A program made the position numbers and the translations under genes. From an uncultured Prevotellaceae bacterium (GTDB lineage Bacteria > Bacteroidota > Bacteroidia > Bacteroidales > Bacteroidaceae), in assembly GCA_900315075.1 (NCBI GenBank), contig OMXV01000039.1, positions 1-64,000 on the forward strand: a stretch of DNA of 64,000 nucleotides, written 5' to 3'. Below, one piece after another: positions 34,977-44,923 of the stretch. Within the stretch, counting starts at the first letter, position 1. Every line of letters begins with the position of its first letter. The notes under the pieces were generated by a model that saw only the letters and a program-made list of their open reading frames with translations, searched no databases and was not told the DNA's origin.

Positions 34977-35113
34977 AAGCAATCAAATTTGTCTTTTTGT
35001 TGGTGATAGGTAAGTATTCAATAATCCTTTCTTTCTATAGCTGTAAGTTCTTATAGATGTTTTGAGTACCTACTCGTTATAGGAATCAGTTACTAAACTA
35101 TTTCAACAAGTTT

Positions 35114-35731
35114 TCAGAAACTGAATCGACTGCCATTCCATTTCAGTGTCTTCTGTTTCTTTTTCCCGTTGTCGTACCACTCCGTGTAAATGATGTCTTT
35201 GCCAGTGCGTGGCAGGTCATAAGACACCCAGGCTCCTTCTTCTGTGCCAAACACCTCTTCAAATCCCGGTGCATCACAGTAGGTCATCTTCTTCGTGGCA
35301 TTGTTATAGCGGTAGAAAGTGATTCCGTCAAATTGTCCGGGGGAATATTTGCCATTTCTGTAACATCTCACATTATAGGCAAATAATTTGTGCTTTTGGT
35401 CGGATTCGTTCCAATAGCACATCTCGATTCTCACCAGGTCCTCTTCATATTTTGATTCATAGACAGCATAGCCGTTTTTCTGGTCAACGGTGATTGTTTC
35501 ACCCTCATCCAGTGGAATACCCTTGCGATAATCAATCCAGGCCTGCTTGGCAGCATTTCTCGATTCATCAAGGACATCTTCTTCTTCGTCCCAGACATAA
35601 ATGGAAAGGAATGCCCATGCAAAGTCGCTGATGGTGGGTTTCGCTCCTTGGTAGTTTACTCGGATGACATCTTGTGCTGAAAGTGCCAGTGTGCAGCAGA
35701 CAAAGATAATAGCCAATGATATTCTTTTCAT
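35114..35731 (-). CDS. Secreted protein of unknown function
   Basis: A 205-residue protein from MKRISLAIIFVCCTLALSAQ, a typical signal peptide. The start is chosen because a TATATTTG box lies at 35768-35761, inside the longer frame. The mature part is acidic and aromatic-rich with many strands (CYWNESDQKHKLFAYNVRCY, FYRYNNATKKMTYCDAPGFE). No family recognised. Confidence 0.7.
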   Translation of the reverse strand: MKRISLAIIFVCCTLALSAQDVIRVNYQGAKPTISDFAWAFLSIYVWDEEEDVLDESRNAAKQAWIDYRKGIPLDEGETITVDQKNGYAVYESKYEEDLVRIEMCYWNESDQKHKLFAYNVRCYRNGKYSPGQFDGITFYRYNNATKKMTYCDAPGFEEVFGTEEGAWVSYDLPRTGKDIIYTEWYDNGKKKQKTLKWNGSRFSF

Positions 35732-35971
35732 ATTGTATGATTTTAGAAATAATAACGTTGCAAATATATAAATATTTTCATTATCCTTGAACCAGCATAC
35801 CAATAATTAATATTTTTTAAGGAGTAGTTTAAACATTTTGTGGAATTCTTATATTCAAATAATTAGAGTGATAAATATAATCCGCCCCGACAAACCCTAT
35901 TTTGTGTTTCTGATTTTTTTTGTTTTGTGAATATAATTGATGATTTTGTGTTGAAAATGGAAAAACTATTG

Positions 35972-35979
35972 TACTTTTG
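35972..35979 (+). promoter_or_regulatory. Promoter -7 box of the DUF1593 gene
   Basis: TACTTTTG, with TTG at 35951-35953 at a spacing of 18 bases. Confidence 0.6.
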
Positions 35980-36011
35980 CAATGCAGTGAATCATACAAA
36001 CATCATCCTCT

Positions 36012-37412
36012 ATGAAAAAAGAATATATTAGGAAGACACTCTTTACTATCGTGATATCTTTTTGTGTAAGTACGTTGATGGCGCAGCATCGGGTGATTAT
36101 TTTGACCGATGTGGAGAATGAACCTGATGATACCGAGTCGCTCGTACGATTGATGCTCTATTCCAATGAGATTGACATCAAGGGTATCGTCGCCACCAAT
36201 TCCACTCACATGCGTGATAGAGTTGTGCCAGAGACTATCCACAAGGTTATTGATGCCTACGCACAGGTACGTGATAACCTATTGCTGCATGCCAAAGGGT
36301 ATCCAGAGGCCGATTATTTACATAGTATTGTGAAGAAAGGTTCAACACTCTATGGGATGAAAGGGGTAGGAGAGGGGAAGGATTCCGAAGGCTCCAACTG
36401 GATTATTCAGGAACTGCAAAGAGACGACGAACGACCGCTATGGATTTGTGCATGGGGTGGCGTAAATGTGTTGGCGCAGGCTCTTTTTCAAATGAAATCC
36501 ACCAAGTCGGCGAAAGAAATGCAATGGCTGCTGAAAAAGCTCCGCGTATATACGATTTCAGATCAGGATGATACAGGCATTTGGATACGCCGAACATTCC
36601 CAGAGCTTTTTTATATTGTTAGTCCCGGTGGTTATGGACATGCCACGTGGGTGGGTATTCATGCTGTGGAAGATGGTGCCGACAACGAGGTCATTAGCAA
36701 CCGATGGCTTGCTGAAAATATACAGCAGGGGCATGGCCCATTAGGTGCTTGCTACCCTGATGTGGCATATGGGATGGAAGGCGATACACCCTCGTGGTTG
36801 TCACTCATTCCCAACGGGTTGAATGCGCCCGAGCATCCCAACTGGGGCGGTTGGGGCGGCCGTTATGAGTACTTTAAACCCAATCGTGAGGATTGCGACC
36901 TCAATGGATTTACTGGTAATGTGCCAATAGAGGATGAACCACATGCTATTTGGACCAATGCCATCGACCATTTCCGTCCTTTTATCGCCAGTGACTATGG
37001 TTGTGCGGTGAAACGTTCTGAACAGGAATGTAGCGGATATACCGCCACGGTTTGGCGATGGAGGACAGACTTCCAGAATGATTTTGCTGCACGTATGGAC
37101 TGGTGCGTGAAACCAAAGGATGACGCCAATCATCCACCTGTGGTCGTTATCGATTGCGCTAATGAAATCAGGGTGAAGTCTGGCGAACACTTTGTTATCG
37201 AAGCGGAAAAGTCATACGACCCCGATGGCGACTCGGTGTCATATCTGTGGTTCTGTTATCCTGAGGCTGGTTGTGGAAAGATGATAGAGGTGGAAGGCTC
37301 GCCCAACATACATAAGGCTGGGTTTAGAGCACCGAAAGTCAGCAAAGCCGAGGATTATCATATCATCCTCCGTGTGACCGACAAAGGCACACCGACCCTC
37401 AAATCTCTATAG
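36012..37412 (+). CDS. DUF1593 nucleoside hydrolase-like secreted protein
   Basis: A 466-residue exported protein. A signal peptide is followed by RVIILTDVENEPDDTESLVR, the aspartate-rich metal motif of nucleoside hydrolase-like folds, and WICAWGGVNVLAQAL. The C-terminal third (VKSGEHFVIEAEKSYDPDGD) is a PKD-like or beta-sandwich domain. DUF1593 proteins occur in polysaccharide-degrading Bacteroidetes, and the substrate is probably a glycoside. Its stop is immediately followed by the start codon of the alanine symporter gene, so the two are one operon. Confidence 0.88.
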   Translation: MKKEYIRKTLFTIVISFCVSTLMAQHRVIILTDVENEPDDTESLVRLMLYSNEIDIKGIVATNSTHMRDRVVPETIHKVIDAYAQVRDNLLLHAKGYPEADYLHSIVKKGSTLYGMKGVGEGKDSEGSNWIIQELQRDDERPLWICAWGGVNVLAQALFQMKSTKSAKEMQWLLKKLRVYTISDQDDTGIWIRRTFPELFYIVSPGGYGHATWVGIHAVEDGADNEVISNRWLAENIQQGHGPLGACYPDVAYGMEGDTPSWLSLIPNGLNAPEHPNWGGWGGRYEYFKPNREDCDLNGFTGNVPIEDEPHAIWTNAIDHFRPFIASDYGCAVKRSEQECSGYTATVWRWRTDFQNDFAARMDWCVKPKDDANHPPVVVIDCANEIRVKSGEHFVIEAEKSYDPDGDSVSYLWFCYPEAGCGKMIEVEGSPNIHKAGFRAPKVSKAEDYHIILRVTDKGTPTLKSL

Positions 37413-38831
37413 ATGAACAATCTAATCACCCAGATAAATGATGCAATTTGGACCTACGTGCTGATAGGCGTGTTAGTGCTGTGCGGCTTGTGGTTCACAT
37501 GGAAAACCAAGGGCGTGCAGTTTCGGATGATAGGCGAGATGTTCAGACTGTTGGCAGACTCAGCCACCTCTGGTACCGACAATCTTGATGACAGCAACAA
37601 GAATCACCGCCACGTGTCATCGTTCCAAGCCTTTGCCGTTTCTGTAGCTACGAGGGTGGGAACGGGCAACCTTGCCGGGGTGGCTACAGCTATAGCCATC
37701 GGTGGACCAGGAGCGATTTTCTGGATGTGGGTCATTGCCTTGCTTGGCTCGGCGACGGCTTTTGTAGAATCCACACTCGCCCAGTTATTTAAGCAGAGAC
37801 ATAAAGATTCTTTTATCGGAGGTCCTGCCTACTATATACGGAAGGGATTACACCAAGAGTGGATGGCTATCCTCTTCGCGATATTAATCACCATAACTTT
37901 CGGACTTTCATACAACTCTATCCAAAGCAATACTATCTGTGGCGCAATGCACGAGGCTTTTGGGTGGAATCCTTTAGTAGTAGGCATCGCCCTATCTGTC
38001 CTGGCACTTGTCATCGTTTTTGGTGGCATTCATCGCATAGCAAAAGTTAGTTCTGTACTCGTGCCTCTGATGGCCATTGGCTATTTCCTACTTGCAGTAG
38101 TGATTGTCGTCATGAACATAGAGCATATCCCTTACGTGCTGAAAGTAATTGTGACAGATGCCTTCGGACTGGAACAGGGGGTAGGTGGTGCTTTGGGTGC
38201 TACGATTATGAATGGTGTGAAACGGGGACTGTTCAGCAATGAGGCGGGGGAAGGCAGTGCACCCAATGTGGCAGCCACGGCCACCGTCTCACATCCTGTA
38301 AAACAAGGACTCATTCAGGCCTTGGGTGTGTTTACCGACACCTTGCTCGTCTGCTCGTGTACTGCTTTTGTCATTCTCATCAGCGGACTGTATAATGTTC
38401 CAGAGTTGAATGGTATCGCACTCACACAGGCGGCTCTGGGTTCGGAAATTGGTGCCGCCGGACCGATGTTTATTGCCGTGGCAATTTTCCTATTTGCTTT
38501 TTCGTCAATCATCGGCAACTATTATTATGGCGAGGCGAATATCCGGTTTATGACCTCAAACACCACAGTCCTTATCGTGTATCGTGTCTTCTCAGGTGGT
38601 GTGGTTGTGATGTTTGGTGCTATGGCAAGTCTTGAGATGGTCTGGAATTTGGGCGATCTCTGTATGGCACTCTTGACTGCATGCAACCTCGTCGCCATAA
38701 TCACTCTTGGCAAATATGTGTTCCGGCTGCTTGCTGACTATAGACAACAGAAACGGAATGGCATCAAGGAACCGACGTTCCACCGCAGCCAACTGCCAGA
38801 GATAGAGCGCGACATCGAATGTTGGGAATAA
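37413..38831 (+). CDS. Sodium:alanine symporter (AGCS family)
   Basis: A 472-residue transporter with about 10-11 helices. AGCS family signatures are present: ATRVGTGNLAGVATAIAIGGPGAIFWMW, FIGGPAYYIRKG, and LFSNEAGEGSAPN. It imports alanine or glycine with sodium. It begins with no gap after the DUF1593 gene. The pairing is odd, since one gene acts on a glycoside and the other on an amino acid. Confidence 0.93.
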   Translation: MNNLITQINDAIWTYVLIGVLVLCGLWFTWKTKGVQFRMIGEMFRLLADSATSGTDNLDDSNKNHRHVSSFQAFAVSVATRVGTGNLAGVATAIAIGGPGAIFWMWVIALLGSATAFVESTLAQLFKQRHKDSFIGGPAYYIRKGLHQEWMAILFAILITITFGLSYNSIQSNTICGAMHEAFGWNPLVVGIALSVLALVIVFGGIHRIAKVSSVLVPLMAIGYFLLAVVIVVMNIEHIPYVLKVIVTDAFGLEQGVGGALGATIMNGVKRGLFSNEAGEGSAPNVAATATVSHPVKQGLIQALGVFTDTLLVCSCTAFVILISGLYNVPELNGIALTQAALGSEIGAAGPMFIAVAIFLFAFSSIIGNYYYGEANIRFMTSNTTVLIVYRVFSGGVVVMFGAMASLEMVWNLGDLCMALLTACNLVAIITLGKYVFRLLADYRQQKRNGIKEPTFHRSQLPEIERDIECWE

Positions 38832-38890
38832 AGCGTTTTATTTTACGATATTTAGCTTTTGCTTTATCACGAATTTTGTAATCACCTTAA

Positions 38891-40168
38891 TCAAAAAAAA
38901 CCTTGGATCCATTTTACCATGTCGTCGAGTACTTCGGGCGAGATGGTTTCTTCGATAGAACTGTACTCCGAGAGTTGTCCTGTCGTGCAATGCTGGAAGA
39001 GATGGTTAAGTGAAGGATATTCCTTGATAAGGTTTTTCTTTGAGGAAGGTAACAACTGTCGGATGGGTGGGAGGTTGAGTGAAGAGATGACCTGACAGTC
39101 GAGGTCGCCATTGATGACCATGGCGGGACAACGAGTTTTGCGGATGTCTGCCGACGGGTCATAGTCGATGAACCACTGCATCCACGTGCGACCGTAAGGA
39201 CCATTAGGTAGGTTCTTTAGTTCATCGCTCTCCCGATATTGCTCCGTGGTCATGGCGGCAGGCATACCTGAGTGTTGCATGATTCGGTTGGTCTGTGCAG
39301 CCAAGAGTGTGTCGCCCTTTACACCGGGTCCTGCCATCGAGATGATGAAATCTGTCTTTTTGCGTGAGGCGAGCAAAAATGAGATGGCGCCACCCTCACT
39401 ATGGCCTAAGCATCCCACTTTACGGAATTTTTTGAGTGAACGAAGGTAGTCGATGCCAGCGGCTGCGTCGCCCATGTAATCCATCGTTGTGGCATTCGCT
39501 ACGTCGCCACCGACGGACTCACCACAAGTACGGTCATCGTAGCGCAATGTGGCAATACCATGGCGGGCGAAATAGTCTGCAATGACCAAGAACGGCTTGT
39601 GCCCCATTAGTTCCTCGTCACGGTTTTGAAGTCCGCTGCCGGAAACCAACAATACTACCACTGGTTTGCGTTTAGCCGTTCGGTCATATCCTACGGGGTA
39701 GGTGATGGTTCCGGCCAATGTGGCTCCGTCTTTCTCATTGTGGAAGGTCACATCCTCTGTCTCGTAAGGGTAGGGCATTTGTGGCATCTGAGGTCGGTGC
39801 ACCTCGTACTTGCCCCTGTTCAAAATCAGTGGGAATGAGAAACCTCTCTGCGCAAAGGTGCCATCGAGTTTTCCATCTTTGAGACGGCCATGGAATGAGG
39901 CACCCAAATAATCCATCTTGACGGCTATTGAATCGTCCGACAGGAATTCTTTGTCTGTGCCAAGTCCTTTCGCCCCCTGGTCGGGGCTGTCCATGGTCAC
40001 TGTTACGTAGCCTTCTGCCTGTTCAATATTGAGCACTATCGTCAGAGATATTCCTCCAACATCGAGTTTTCCATTCCATGAGCCAACAAGTTCCGTCGTG
40101 TTGGCAACTTGTGCCTTTCCTGCTAAAGCCATAAGGAGCAATAGAATGCTAAAAATGAATTTTTTCAT
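38891..40168 (-). CDS. Secreted alpha/beta hydrolase (S33-like)
   Basis: A 425-residue exported hydrolase. A signal peptide is followed by about 120 residues of a beta-rich N-terminal domain (GSWNGKLDVGGISLTIVLNI), then an alpha/beta hydrolase with LLVSGSGLQNRDEEL as oxyanion segment, nucleophile elbow GHSEGG, an Asp in MVINGDLDCQV and a His in YPSLNHLFQH. This two-domain form is annotated as serine aminopeptidase S33 or esterase in Bacteroidetes. The substrate is unknown. Confidence 0.9.
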   Translation of the reverse strand: MKKFIFSILLLLMALAGKAQVANTTELVGSWNGKLDVGGISLTIVLNIEQAEGYVTVTMDSPDQGAKGLGTDKEFLSDDSIAVKMDYLGASFHGRLKDGKLDGTFAQRGFSFPLILNRGKYEVHRPQMPQMPYPYETEDVTFHNEKDGATLAGTITYPVGYDRTAKRKPVVVLLVSGSGLQNRDEELMGHKPFLVIADYFARHGIATLRYDDRTCGESVGGDVANATTMDYMGDAAAGIDYLRSLKKFRKVGCLGHSEGGAISFLLASRKKTDFIISMAGPGVKGDTLLAAQTNRIMQHSGMPAAMTTEQYRESDELKNLPNGPYGRTWMQWFIDYDPSADIRKTRCPAMVINGDLDCQVISSLNLPPIRQLLPSSKKNLIKEYPSLNHLFQHCTTGQLSEYSSIEETISPEVLDDMVKWIQGFF

Positions 40169-40295
40169 CGAGTGTTCTTTTATAGGTTAATTCGTTTGGG
40201 AGTTTAGACAATAGCTCTGCCACTGATGTATGAGTGTATGTCTGAATAGATGTTCTCCTAATATTTAACGTATAGGACAGGGTTATTATTATATT

Positions 40296-40499
40296 GTGGA
40301 CATTTTTGAGGTTAAAAACGGTATCAACTCCTTTGACCTGAAATTCGGTGAGACGATAAATTCAATCGTGGATTTACCATCTTCTTCTTACCATCATTCT
40401 GAAGGTTGGTACACACTCGACGGTCGTCGACTGGAGGGACAACCTGCCAACAAAGGCATTTATCTGTATGGCAGAAAGAAAATCACTGTGAAGTAAGAT
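40296..40499 (+). pseudogene. 3' remnant of a secreted-protein gene
   Basis: The frame ends GWYTLDGRRLEGQPANKGIYLYGRKKITVK (read in two parts), the common C-terminal tail of secreted Prevotella-type proteins. Only about 70 codons are present and no signal peptide or good start is visible; an in-frame stop lies at 40266-40268. It is the end of a lost gene. The rest of the gap 40169-40569 holds only this remnant and the terminator at 40535-40560. Confidence 0.6.
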
Positions 40500-40534
40500 T
40501 TGACATAGGTGATTCATCAAAACGATAAATACAT

Positions 40535-40560
40535 ACGCCAGAGCGAGACCGCTCTGGCGT
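40535..40560. terminator. Bidirectional terminator
   Basis: A perfect 11-bp stem ACGCCAGAGCG/CGCTCTGGCGT with loop AGAC, followed by GTTTG on one side. It is shared by the remnant gene and the converging receptor gene. Confidence 0.9.
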
Positions 40561-40569
40561 GTTTGTATA

Positions 40570-43122
40570 TCACAACCTACTCTTCTCCTCATTACCAGCA
40601 CCCGTACCCTTGTATTTAGAGCGGGTGACGTTGAAGTTGTAACTTAGGGTCAGTCCTACACACTGCGTATAGGTATAGACATCCTGGGCAGTCTTGCCGA
40701 TGGCATAGTAAGTGGTAACCTTGGTTTTGGAGGTGCGGAAAATGTCGTTGGCATAAAGGGTGCCAGTCAGTCGTCCTTCCCAGAAGGATTTTTGCAGCCT
40801 GGCGTTAACACTGAAATTGCTGCCGCGATACATAAATCCCCAGTGATTGCTGCCTGTATAGCTGATGTGTGCCAGCGCCTTGGTTGTGGGATTGATGATA
40901 AACCAACTTTTTAGGTCGAAACTAAATTCTGGTTTGTTCAACTTCTTGGGAGCGCCGTAGGCTTCTGCGTCAAACATCTGCTGATAGTAGTGCAGCGTGG
41001 CGGAGGGTTGCCAGAATCCAAATTTGGGCGATGCAGTGATTGTGGCATAGACCCGGTCTTGGTGGTCGAAATTGTCGGGCTGAAATATGCAAATTTCATT
41101 TTTCTCGTCATAAACATTACCTACATGAGTGAAGAAGTCGTTCTCGCGTGTAATACCTGTCATGAAGTTCAGCCACGAATATGTCAGATTGAAGTCGATG
41201 CTCTGTCGGACCGAGGGACGCAGCAGCGGGTTTCCGCCCTCATATAGCATACGGCTGTCATAAACCACCATAGAGGTCAGCATGTTGTATGGTGGACGAG
41301 TGATGCGCTTGCTATAACTCAGTTGTGCGCCCCATTTACCTTTTTGCCATGCAGCCGACAGGTTGGGGAACCAGTCGTTATAGGTGCGGCTGGGCTCTGG
41401 TTGCTTGATGCCAAACGAATGGTAATCAGCTGATACGTGCTCGTAGCGAAGACCTGCGTTCAGGCGCCACTGTCCTAATTGCAATTCATATTCCGTAAAA
41501 CCGGCAATGTTCCTTTCAAACATTTTGTTGTCGGATTCTGGTATGATATTCTCTTTATTGTAGTTGTGTCCATGGCTATGTGTGGAAGTGGCTTCTGAAC
41601 CGCCGCTTAATACGCCTTTCCAGATAGGATAAGTCAACACCAATTTACCTGCTATCATCTTGCGTTCTTCGTTATTCATGGTGGTAATGGTGCGGTCTCC
41701 TAATTCCTGACTAAATTCTTGTTGGTTGAGATGGTCTTCGGTTACACGTCGTAGCACAGTGGTATTCAGGTCAATGCCTAATTTACCCACCTTTCCCACA
41801 TAATAAGTATTCAGTTCCCATACAGGTTTGTCTTTTTCCTTAATAACAGTTTTCAGAAGGATGTCGCCGTAAAAAGCTCCGTTTTTCAGGTAGCTTTGTT
41901 CCATATTAGTCTTGTAATGGTTGGAAAGAATATTCTGCGACGAAAAACTAAGTCCCACAGAATGGTCAGCATTGAAATCGTAGCTAAGACCAGCTTGATA
42001 CTGAAGTTGGGTCCAACTACTTCTCACAGGCAAATTGACATCTGCCAAAAAAAGATCTTTGTTGATGTGTAGTTCCTGTTCCACATCCTGGTCGTTGCTG
42101 TAGGTCCCATTATCTAATGCCACTGTGGCAAATGCTTCCAATCCTCCAGTGCGGTATTTCACGGTCACGTCGTCGTAATTGTTCAGTTTGTTGTTCTGCC
42201 ATGTTTGGCTGGTCGCCATCAGACTGAAACCATCACCCTGTGTTTTCAGTGTCTTAATGCGAATCACGGCATTCACCTCGGCGTTGTATTGGGCACCTGG
42301 AGCGGTAATGATATCTACGCTCTTGACGTCGATCGACTTCAACAGTTTTAGTTCGTGGGCGTTGGTCACCTTTTTATTATTGATGTAAATCTCTGGTTCA
42401 CCCTTGGCAAGGACGTTGAACTTACCATCTTTTCCCTGTACCATCGGCAACAACGAGAGTAGGTCGTCGGCTGTTCCAATGTCGTGTAGGATAGAATGTT
42501 GCACTTCCACTGTCATACCGCCCTGGGTCATTTTATATTGTGGGGTTTCTCCTTTGACGGTCACGCCATTCAGCGTGTAAGTTTCGGGCGTCATGGAGAT
42601 GGTGCCCATCCTGCCCACAACGACGTTTTTCGCTACTGGCTTATAGCCCACACATGTGATTTTCACAATGACACGTGGTTGCTGACAAGGAACGACAAAA
42701 TCACCATTTTCATTGCATACGCCGTATGTGATAAACGATGAGTCGGCCACTGCGAGTAATGAAACACTGGCATAGGAGAGTGGAAGTCCTTTCTCATCTA
42801 CGATATGTCCTGCCAGTTTCGTTTCCGCTTTCTGCACACATTCCACATAGATGTCTTTTTCCTCGAAAGTGATACGCATGGGATAGAATCCCACTACCTG
42901 ACGGACAGCATCCTTGACTGTGGCATTTCTCAGTGATGTGGTGACGGTAAAGTCCTCCAACTCGTCGAAGATGAAGTTGATTTTATAGTTGTCCTGGGCA
43001 TTATCTATCCAGATAAGTGCCTCGGAGAGCGATGTTTTCTTGAAGTCGTGTGTGAGTCGTTGCGCCTCGGCTGATGTAGCCATAGCAAACAAACAAAATA
43101 GTAGAATATATAGATGTCGCAT
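40570..43122 (-). CDS. STN-containing TonB-dependent outer-membrane receptor
   Basis: An 850-residue outer-membrane protein. Domains in order: signal peptide; STN domain (THDFKKTSLSEALIWIDNAQ, to FEEKDIYVE, residues about 22-112) that signals to an anti-sigma factor; carboxypeptidase-like regulatory domain (GHIVDEKGLPLSYASVSLLA); plug (QGGMTVEVQHSILHDIGTAD to VDIITAPGAQYNAEVNAVIRI); and a barrel of the OMP_b-brl_3 type. The STN domain and the adjacent sigma/anti-sigma pair make it a surface-signalling receptor. The ligand is unknown. Confidence 0.9.
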   Translation of the reverse strand: MRHLYILLFCLFAMATSAEAQRLTHDFKKTSLSEALIWIDNAQDNYKINFIFDELEDFTVTTSLRNATVKDAVRQVVGFYPMRITFEEKDIYVECVQKAETKLAGHIVDEKGLPLSYASVSLLAVADSSFITYGVCNENGDFVVPCQQPRVIVKITCVGYKPVAKNVVVGRMGTISMTPETYTLNGVTVKGETPQYKMTQGGMTVEVQHSILHDIGTADDLLSLLPMVQGKDGKFNVLAKGEPEIYINNKKVTNAHELKLLKSIDVKSVDIITAPGAQYNAEVNAVIRIKTLKTQGDGFSLMATSQTWQNNKLNNYDDVTVKYRTGGLEAFATVALDNGTYSNDQDVEQELHINKDLFLADVNLPVRSSWTQLQYQAGLSYDFNADHSVGLSFSSQNILSNHYKTNMEQSYLKNGAFYGDILLKTVIKEKDKPVWELNTYYVGKVGKLGIDLNTTVLRRVTEDHLNQQEFSQELGDRTITTMNNEERKMIAGKLVLTYPIWKGVLSGGSEATSTHSHGHNYNKENIIPESDNKMFERNIAGFTEYELQLGQWRLNAGLRYEHVSADYHSFGIKQPEPSRTYNDWFPNLSAAWQKGKWGAQLSYSKRITRPPYNMLTSMVVYDSRMLYEGGNPLLRPSVRQSIDFNLTYSWLNFMTGITRENDFFTHVGNVYDEKNEICIFQPDNFDHQDRVYATITASPKFGFWQPSATLHYYQQMFDAEAYGAPKKLNKPEFSFDLKSWFIINPTTKALAHISYTGSNHWGFMYRGSNFSVNARLQKSFWEGRLTGTLYANDIFRTSKTKVTTYYAIGKTAQDVYTYTQCVGLTLSYNFNVTRSKYKGTGAGNEEKSRL

Positions 43123-43238
43123 GTTTGGGAATTTAGGAGTTTGAGAGTTTGGACAATAGCACTGTTGCTATTGCGTCAACTAAAAAAAGTAATACCTTGT
43201 CAACTCGTTTACTTGTCAACTATGTAAAATTTTGACAA

Positions 43239-43820
43239 CTAATAAACAGTGACCGTGTTCTCAGAAAGTGTGAGGTGTACTTTCTCAAAATGATTGATAC
43301 GATTGATGATATCCTGAAGAGTTTCATCAGCCTCCCATTTCAAGTAGAAACGGATAGTTCGTGTCTTTTCATTCCCGAATTTCACGTTCACATTGTAGTC
43401 ATGGGCAACTTGTCGCATAATCTCTTGCAGTTCCACATTGTTGAATTGATGGTCTTGTCGTAATGAATCCTGATTTTCGGGAACAATAGCGATAGCTGTT
43501 ATTCCCTCTTTCTCTTGTTCTTGCACAGTTGTCGTTTGTTGTACTTCAACAGATGGCGTTTCCTTTTGAACCTGGGCCTTTCGCCAGTGATAGATGGCTG
43601 CGTAGGAGATACCCGAAAGTGTTGCTATAGCCATGATGATGGCAGCCCATCGCATTATGGGGCGTCGTTGGCGTCGTTGAGCGCGTTTTGCCCTGAAACG
43701 TTGCCATTCATCATCGACATCGGGAACAGGGATGTCTGTGTTGTCGAGCATCTGGTCGAGTTGCTCCTCTGAATACTGCTCTGGATGTAGCAGCATATGG
43801 ATTTTTTCTTTGTTCTTCAT
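43239..43820 (-). CDS. FecR-like anti-sigma factor (DUF4974)
   Basis: A 193-residue single-pass membrane protein. The cytoplasmic N-terminus (about 55 residues, basic end RAKRAQRRQRRP) would hold the sigma factor. A membrane helix lies at about 57-78, and the periplasmic C-terminus carries a DUF4974 domain (FNNVELQEIMRQVAHDYNV, then FYLKWEADETLQDIINRINHF). The central FecR domain is very short compared with the family, so this is a compact version. It overlaps the sigma factor gene by 4 bases. Confidence 0.87.
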   Translation of the reverse strand: MKNKEKIHMLLHPEQYSEEQLDQMLDNTDIPVPDVDDEWQRFRAKRAQRRQRRPIMRWAAIIMAIATLSGISYAAIYHWRKAQVQKETPSVEVQQTTTVQEQEKEGITAIAIVPENQDSLRQDHQFNNVELQEIMRQVAHDYNVNVKFGNEKTRTIRFYLKWEADETLQDIINRINHFEKVHLTLSENTVTVY

Positions 43821-44317
43821 GCTTTAAAATGTTGACGTAGTTTTCTCATTCCTTGCACAATGTGCTTGTTGACGGCGGAAAGGCTGATGCCTAGTTTGTT
43901 GGAGATTTCCTTGTAGGATTTGTCGTCATCGTAGCGCATACGGATGATGCGCCCGGTCTGTGGTGTTAGTCGTTCGTCGATATAGCTTTGTACCATATCG
44001 GTCAGTTCGTCATCAGATTTTTCGTCCCATGCTGTTGTAGTTTCTGGGGTGTTGGCCACAGCGAGTTTGCTGGCAGTCTCAAGTTGTTTTTGCTTGTGTG
44101 CAATGATGTTGAGGCAACGGTTGCGGATACAGGTCATGAGGAATAACCGCAGCGACTCCTCATGCAATGTTTCCGTCTTGTCCCAGAGATGGGCAAAGAC
44201 ATCCTGCACGGCATCTTTTGCCTCGTCTTCATCTCCCAGCAGAACATATGCCGCGCGGTACATCCTTGTATATTCTCTCCGGAAGATTTTTTCAAATTGT
44301 TTTTCTCTTTCTTGCAT
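43817..44317 (-). CDS. ECF sigma factor
   Basis: A 166-residue sigma-70 family factor. Region 2 (FRREYTRMYRAAYVLLGDED and AVQDVFAHLWDK) and region 4 (RMRYDDDKSYKEISNKLGIS, then LSAVNKHIVQGMRKLRQHF) are both present. It belongs to the FecI-like Bacteroidetes ECF group, with its anti-sigma factor (overlap ATGA) and STN receptor downstream on the same strand. Binding of the ligand at the receptor likely releases it to transcribe this locus. Confidence 0.93.
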   Translation of the reverse strand: MQEREKQFEKIFRREYTRMYRAAYVLLGDEDEAKDAVQDVFAHLWDKTETLHEESLRLFLMTCIRNRCLNIIAHKQKQLETASKLAVANTPETTTAWDEKSDDELTDMVQSYIDERLTPQTGRIIRMRYDDDKSYKEISNKLGISLSAVNKHIVQGMRKLRQHFKA

Positions 44318-44449
44318 CTTTTTTCCGTCGTTTTATCTTTTATACAGCTCAACATGAAGAATCATCACCCCTGAAGAGGATTTTTTTCATAAAAATGTAG
44401 AAAACATGATATTAGGCTACAAAAGTAACAAAAAAATCAAAAAAATCAT

Positions 44450-44457
44450 TACTTTTG
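44450..44457 (+). promoter_or_regulatory. Promoter -7 box of the GNAT gene
   Basis: TACTTTTG, 22 bases before the start codon at 44480. Confidence 0.55.
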
Positions 44458-44479
44458 TAAGCTGTTTAGAGTACGGAAT

Positions 44480-44923
44480 ATGGAAATCATCAGAGCAACA
44501 AAAACGGCAGAACAGGCTGGTGCCTATTATGTGCGAATTCAGGCGATGGCACGAAAACATCAAATTCCTCTGCATGTGGAGTTTGACGAACACGACACGC
44601 CAGAAACAATGTATATCGTGGCCATCGACGACTATCTGCCAGTGGCTACTTGTCGGCTTTATCCCCTTGACGATTGTCGAATGATGCTTGGGCGTATCGT
44701 CGTGTTGCCAGAATATCGCCATCAGGGACTTGGCACACAAGTGGTAAAAGCAGCCGAGAAATGGGCACAAGAATTAGGTTATACTAAGGCTGTAGTCGAA
44801 AGCCGAGAAAACAAAACCCATTTCTACGAGACCATGGGCTATGTGCCCGACTTCTCCCAGAAAATCGTAGGGGAGACTTTCACTTGCTATCGAATGGAGA
44901 AGGAAATAGTTGTTGGTTTTTAG
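44480..44923 (+). CDS. GNAT N-acetyltransferase
   Basis: A 147-residue GCN5-related acetyltransferase. The acetyl-CoA-binding motif A is visible as GRIVVLPEYRHQGLGTQVVKAAEKW read in two parts (Q/R-x-x-G-x-G/A here RHQGLG), followed by FYETMGYVPD. It resembles ElaA/YjcF-like members. The substrate is unknown. It stands alone, divergent from the sigma factor gene. Confidence 0.9.
   Translation: MEIIRATKTAEQAGAYYVRIQAMARKHQIPLHVEFDEHDTPETMYIVAIDDYLPVATCRLYPLDDCRMMLGRIVVLPEYRHQGLGTQVVKAAEKWAQELGYTKAVVESRENKTHFYETMGYVPDFSQKIVGETFTCYRMEKEIVVGF

Noticed and set aside
37413-38831. Riboswitch before the alanine symporter
   Set aside because: There is no gap: the start codon directly follows the previous stop.
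40296-40499. A complete small gene
   Set aside because: It is only the secretion tail of a larger protein, without a start signal; treated as a remnant.
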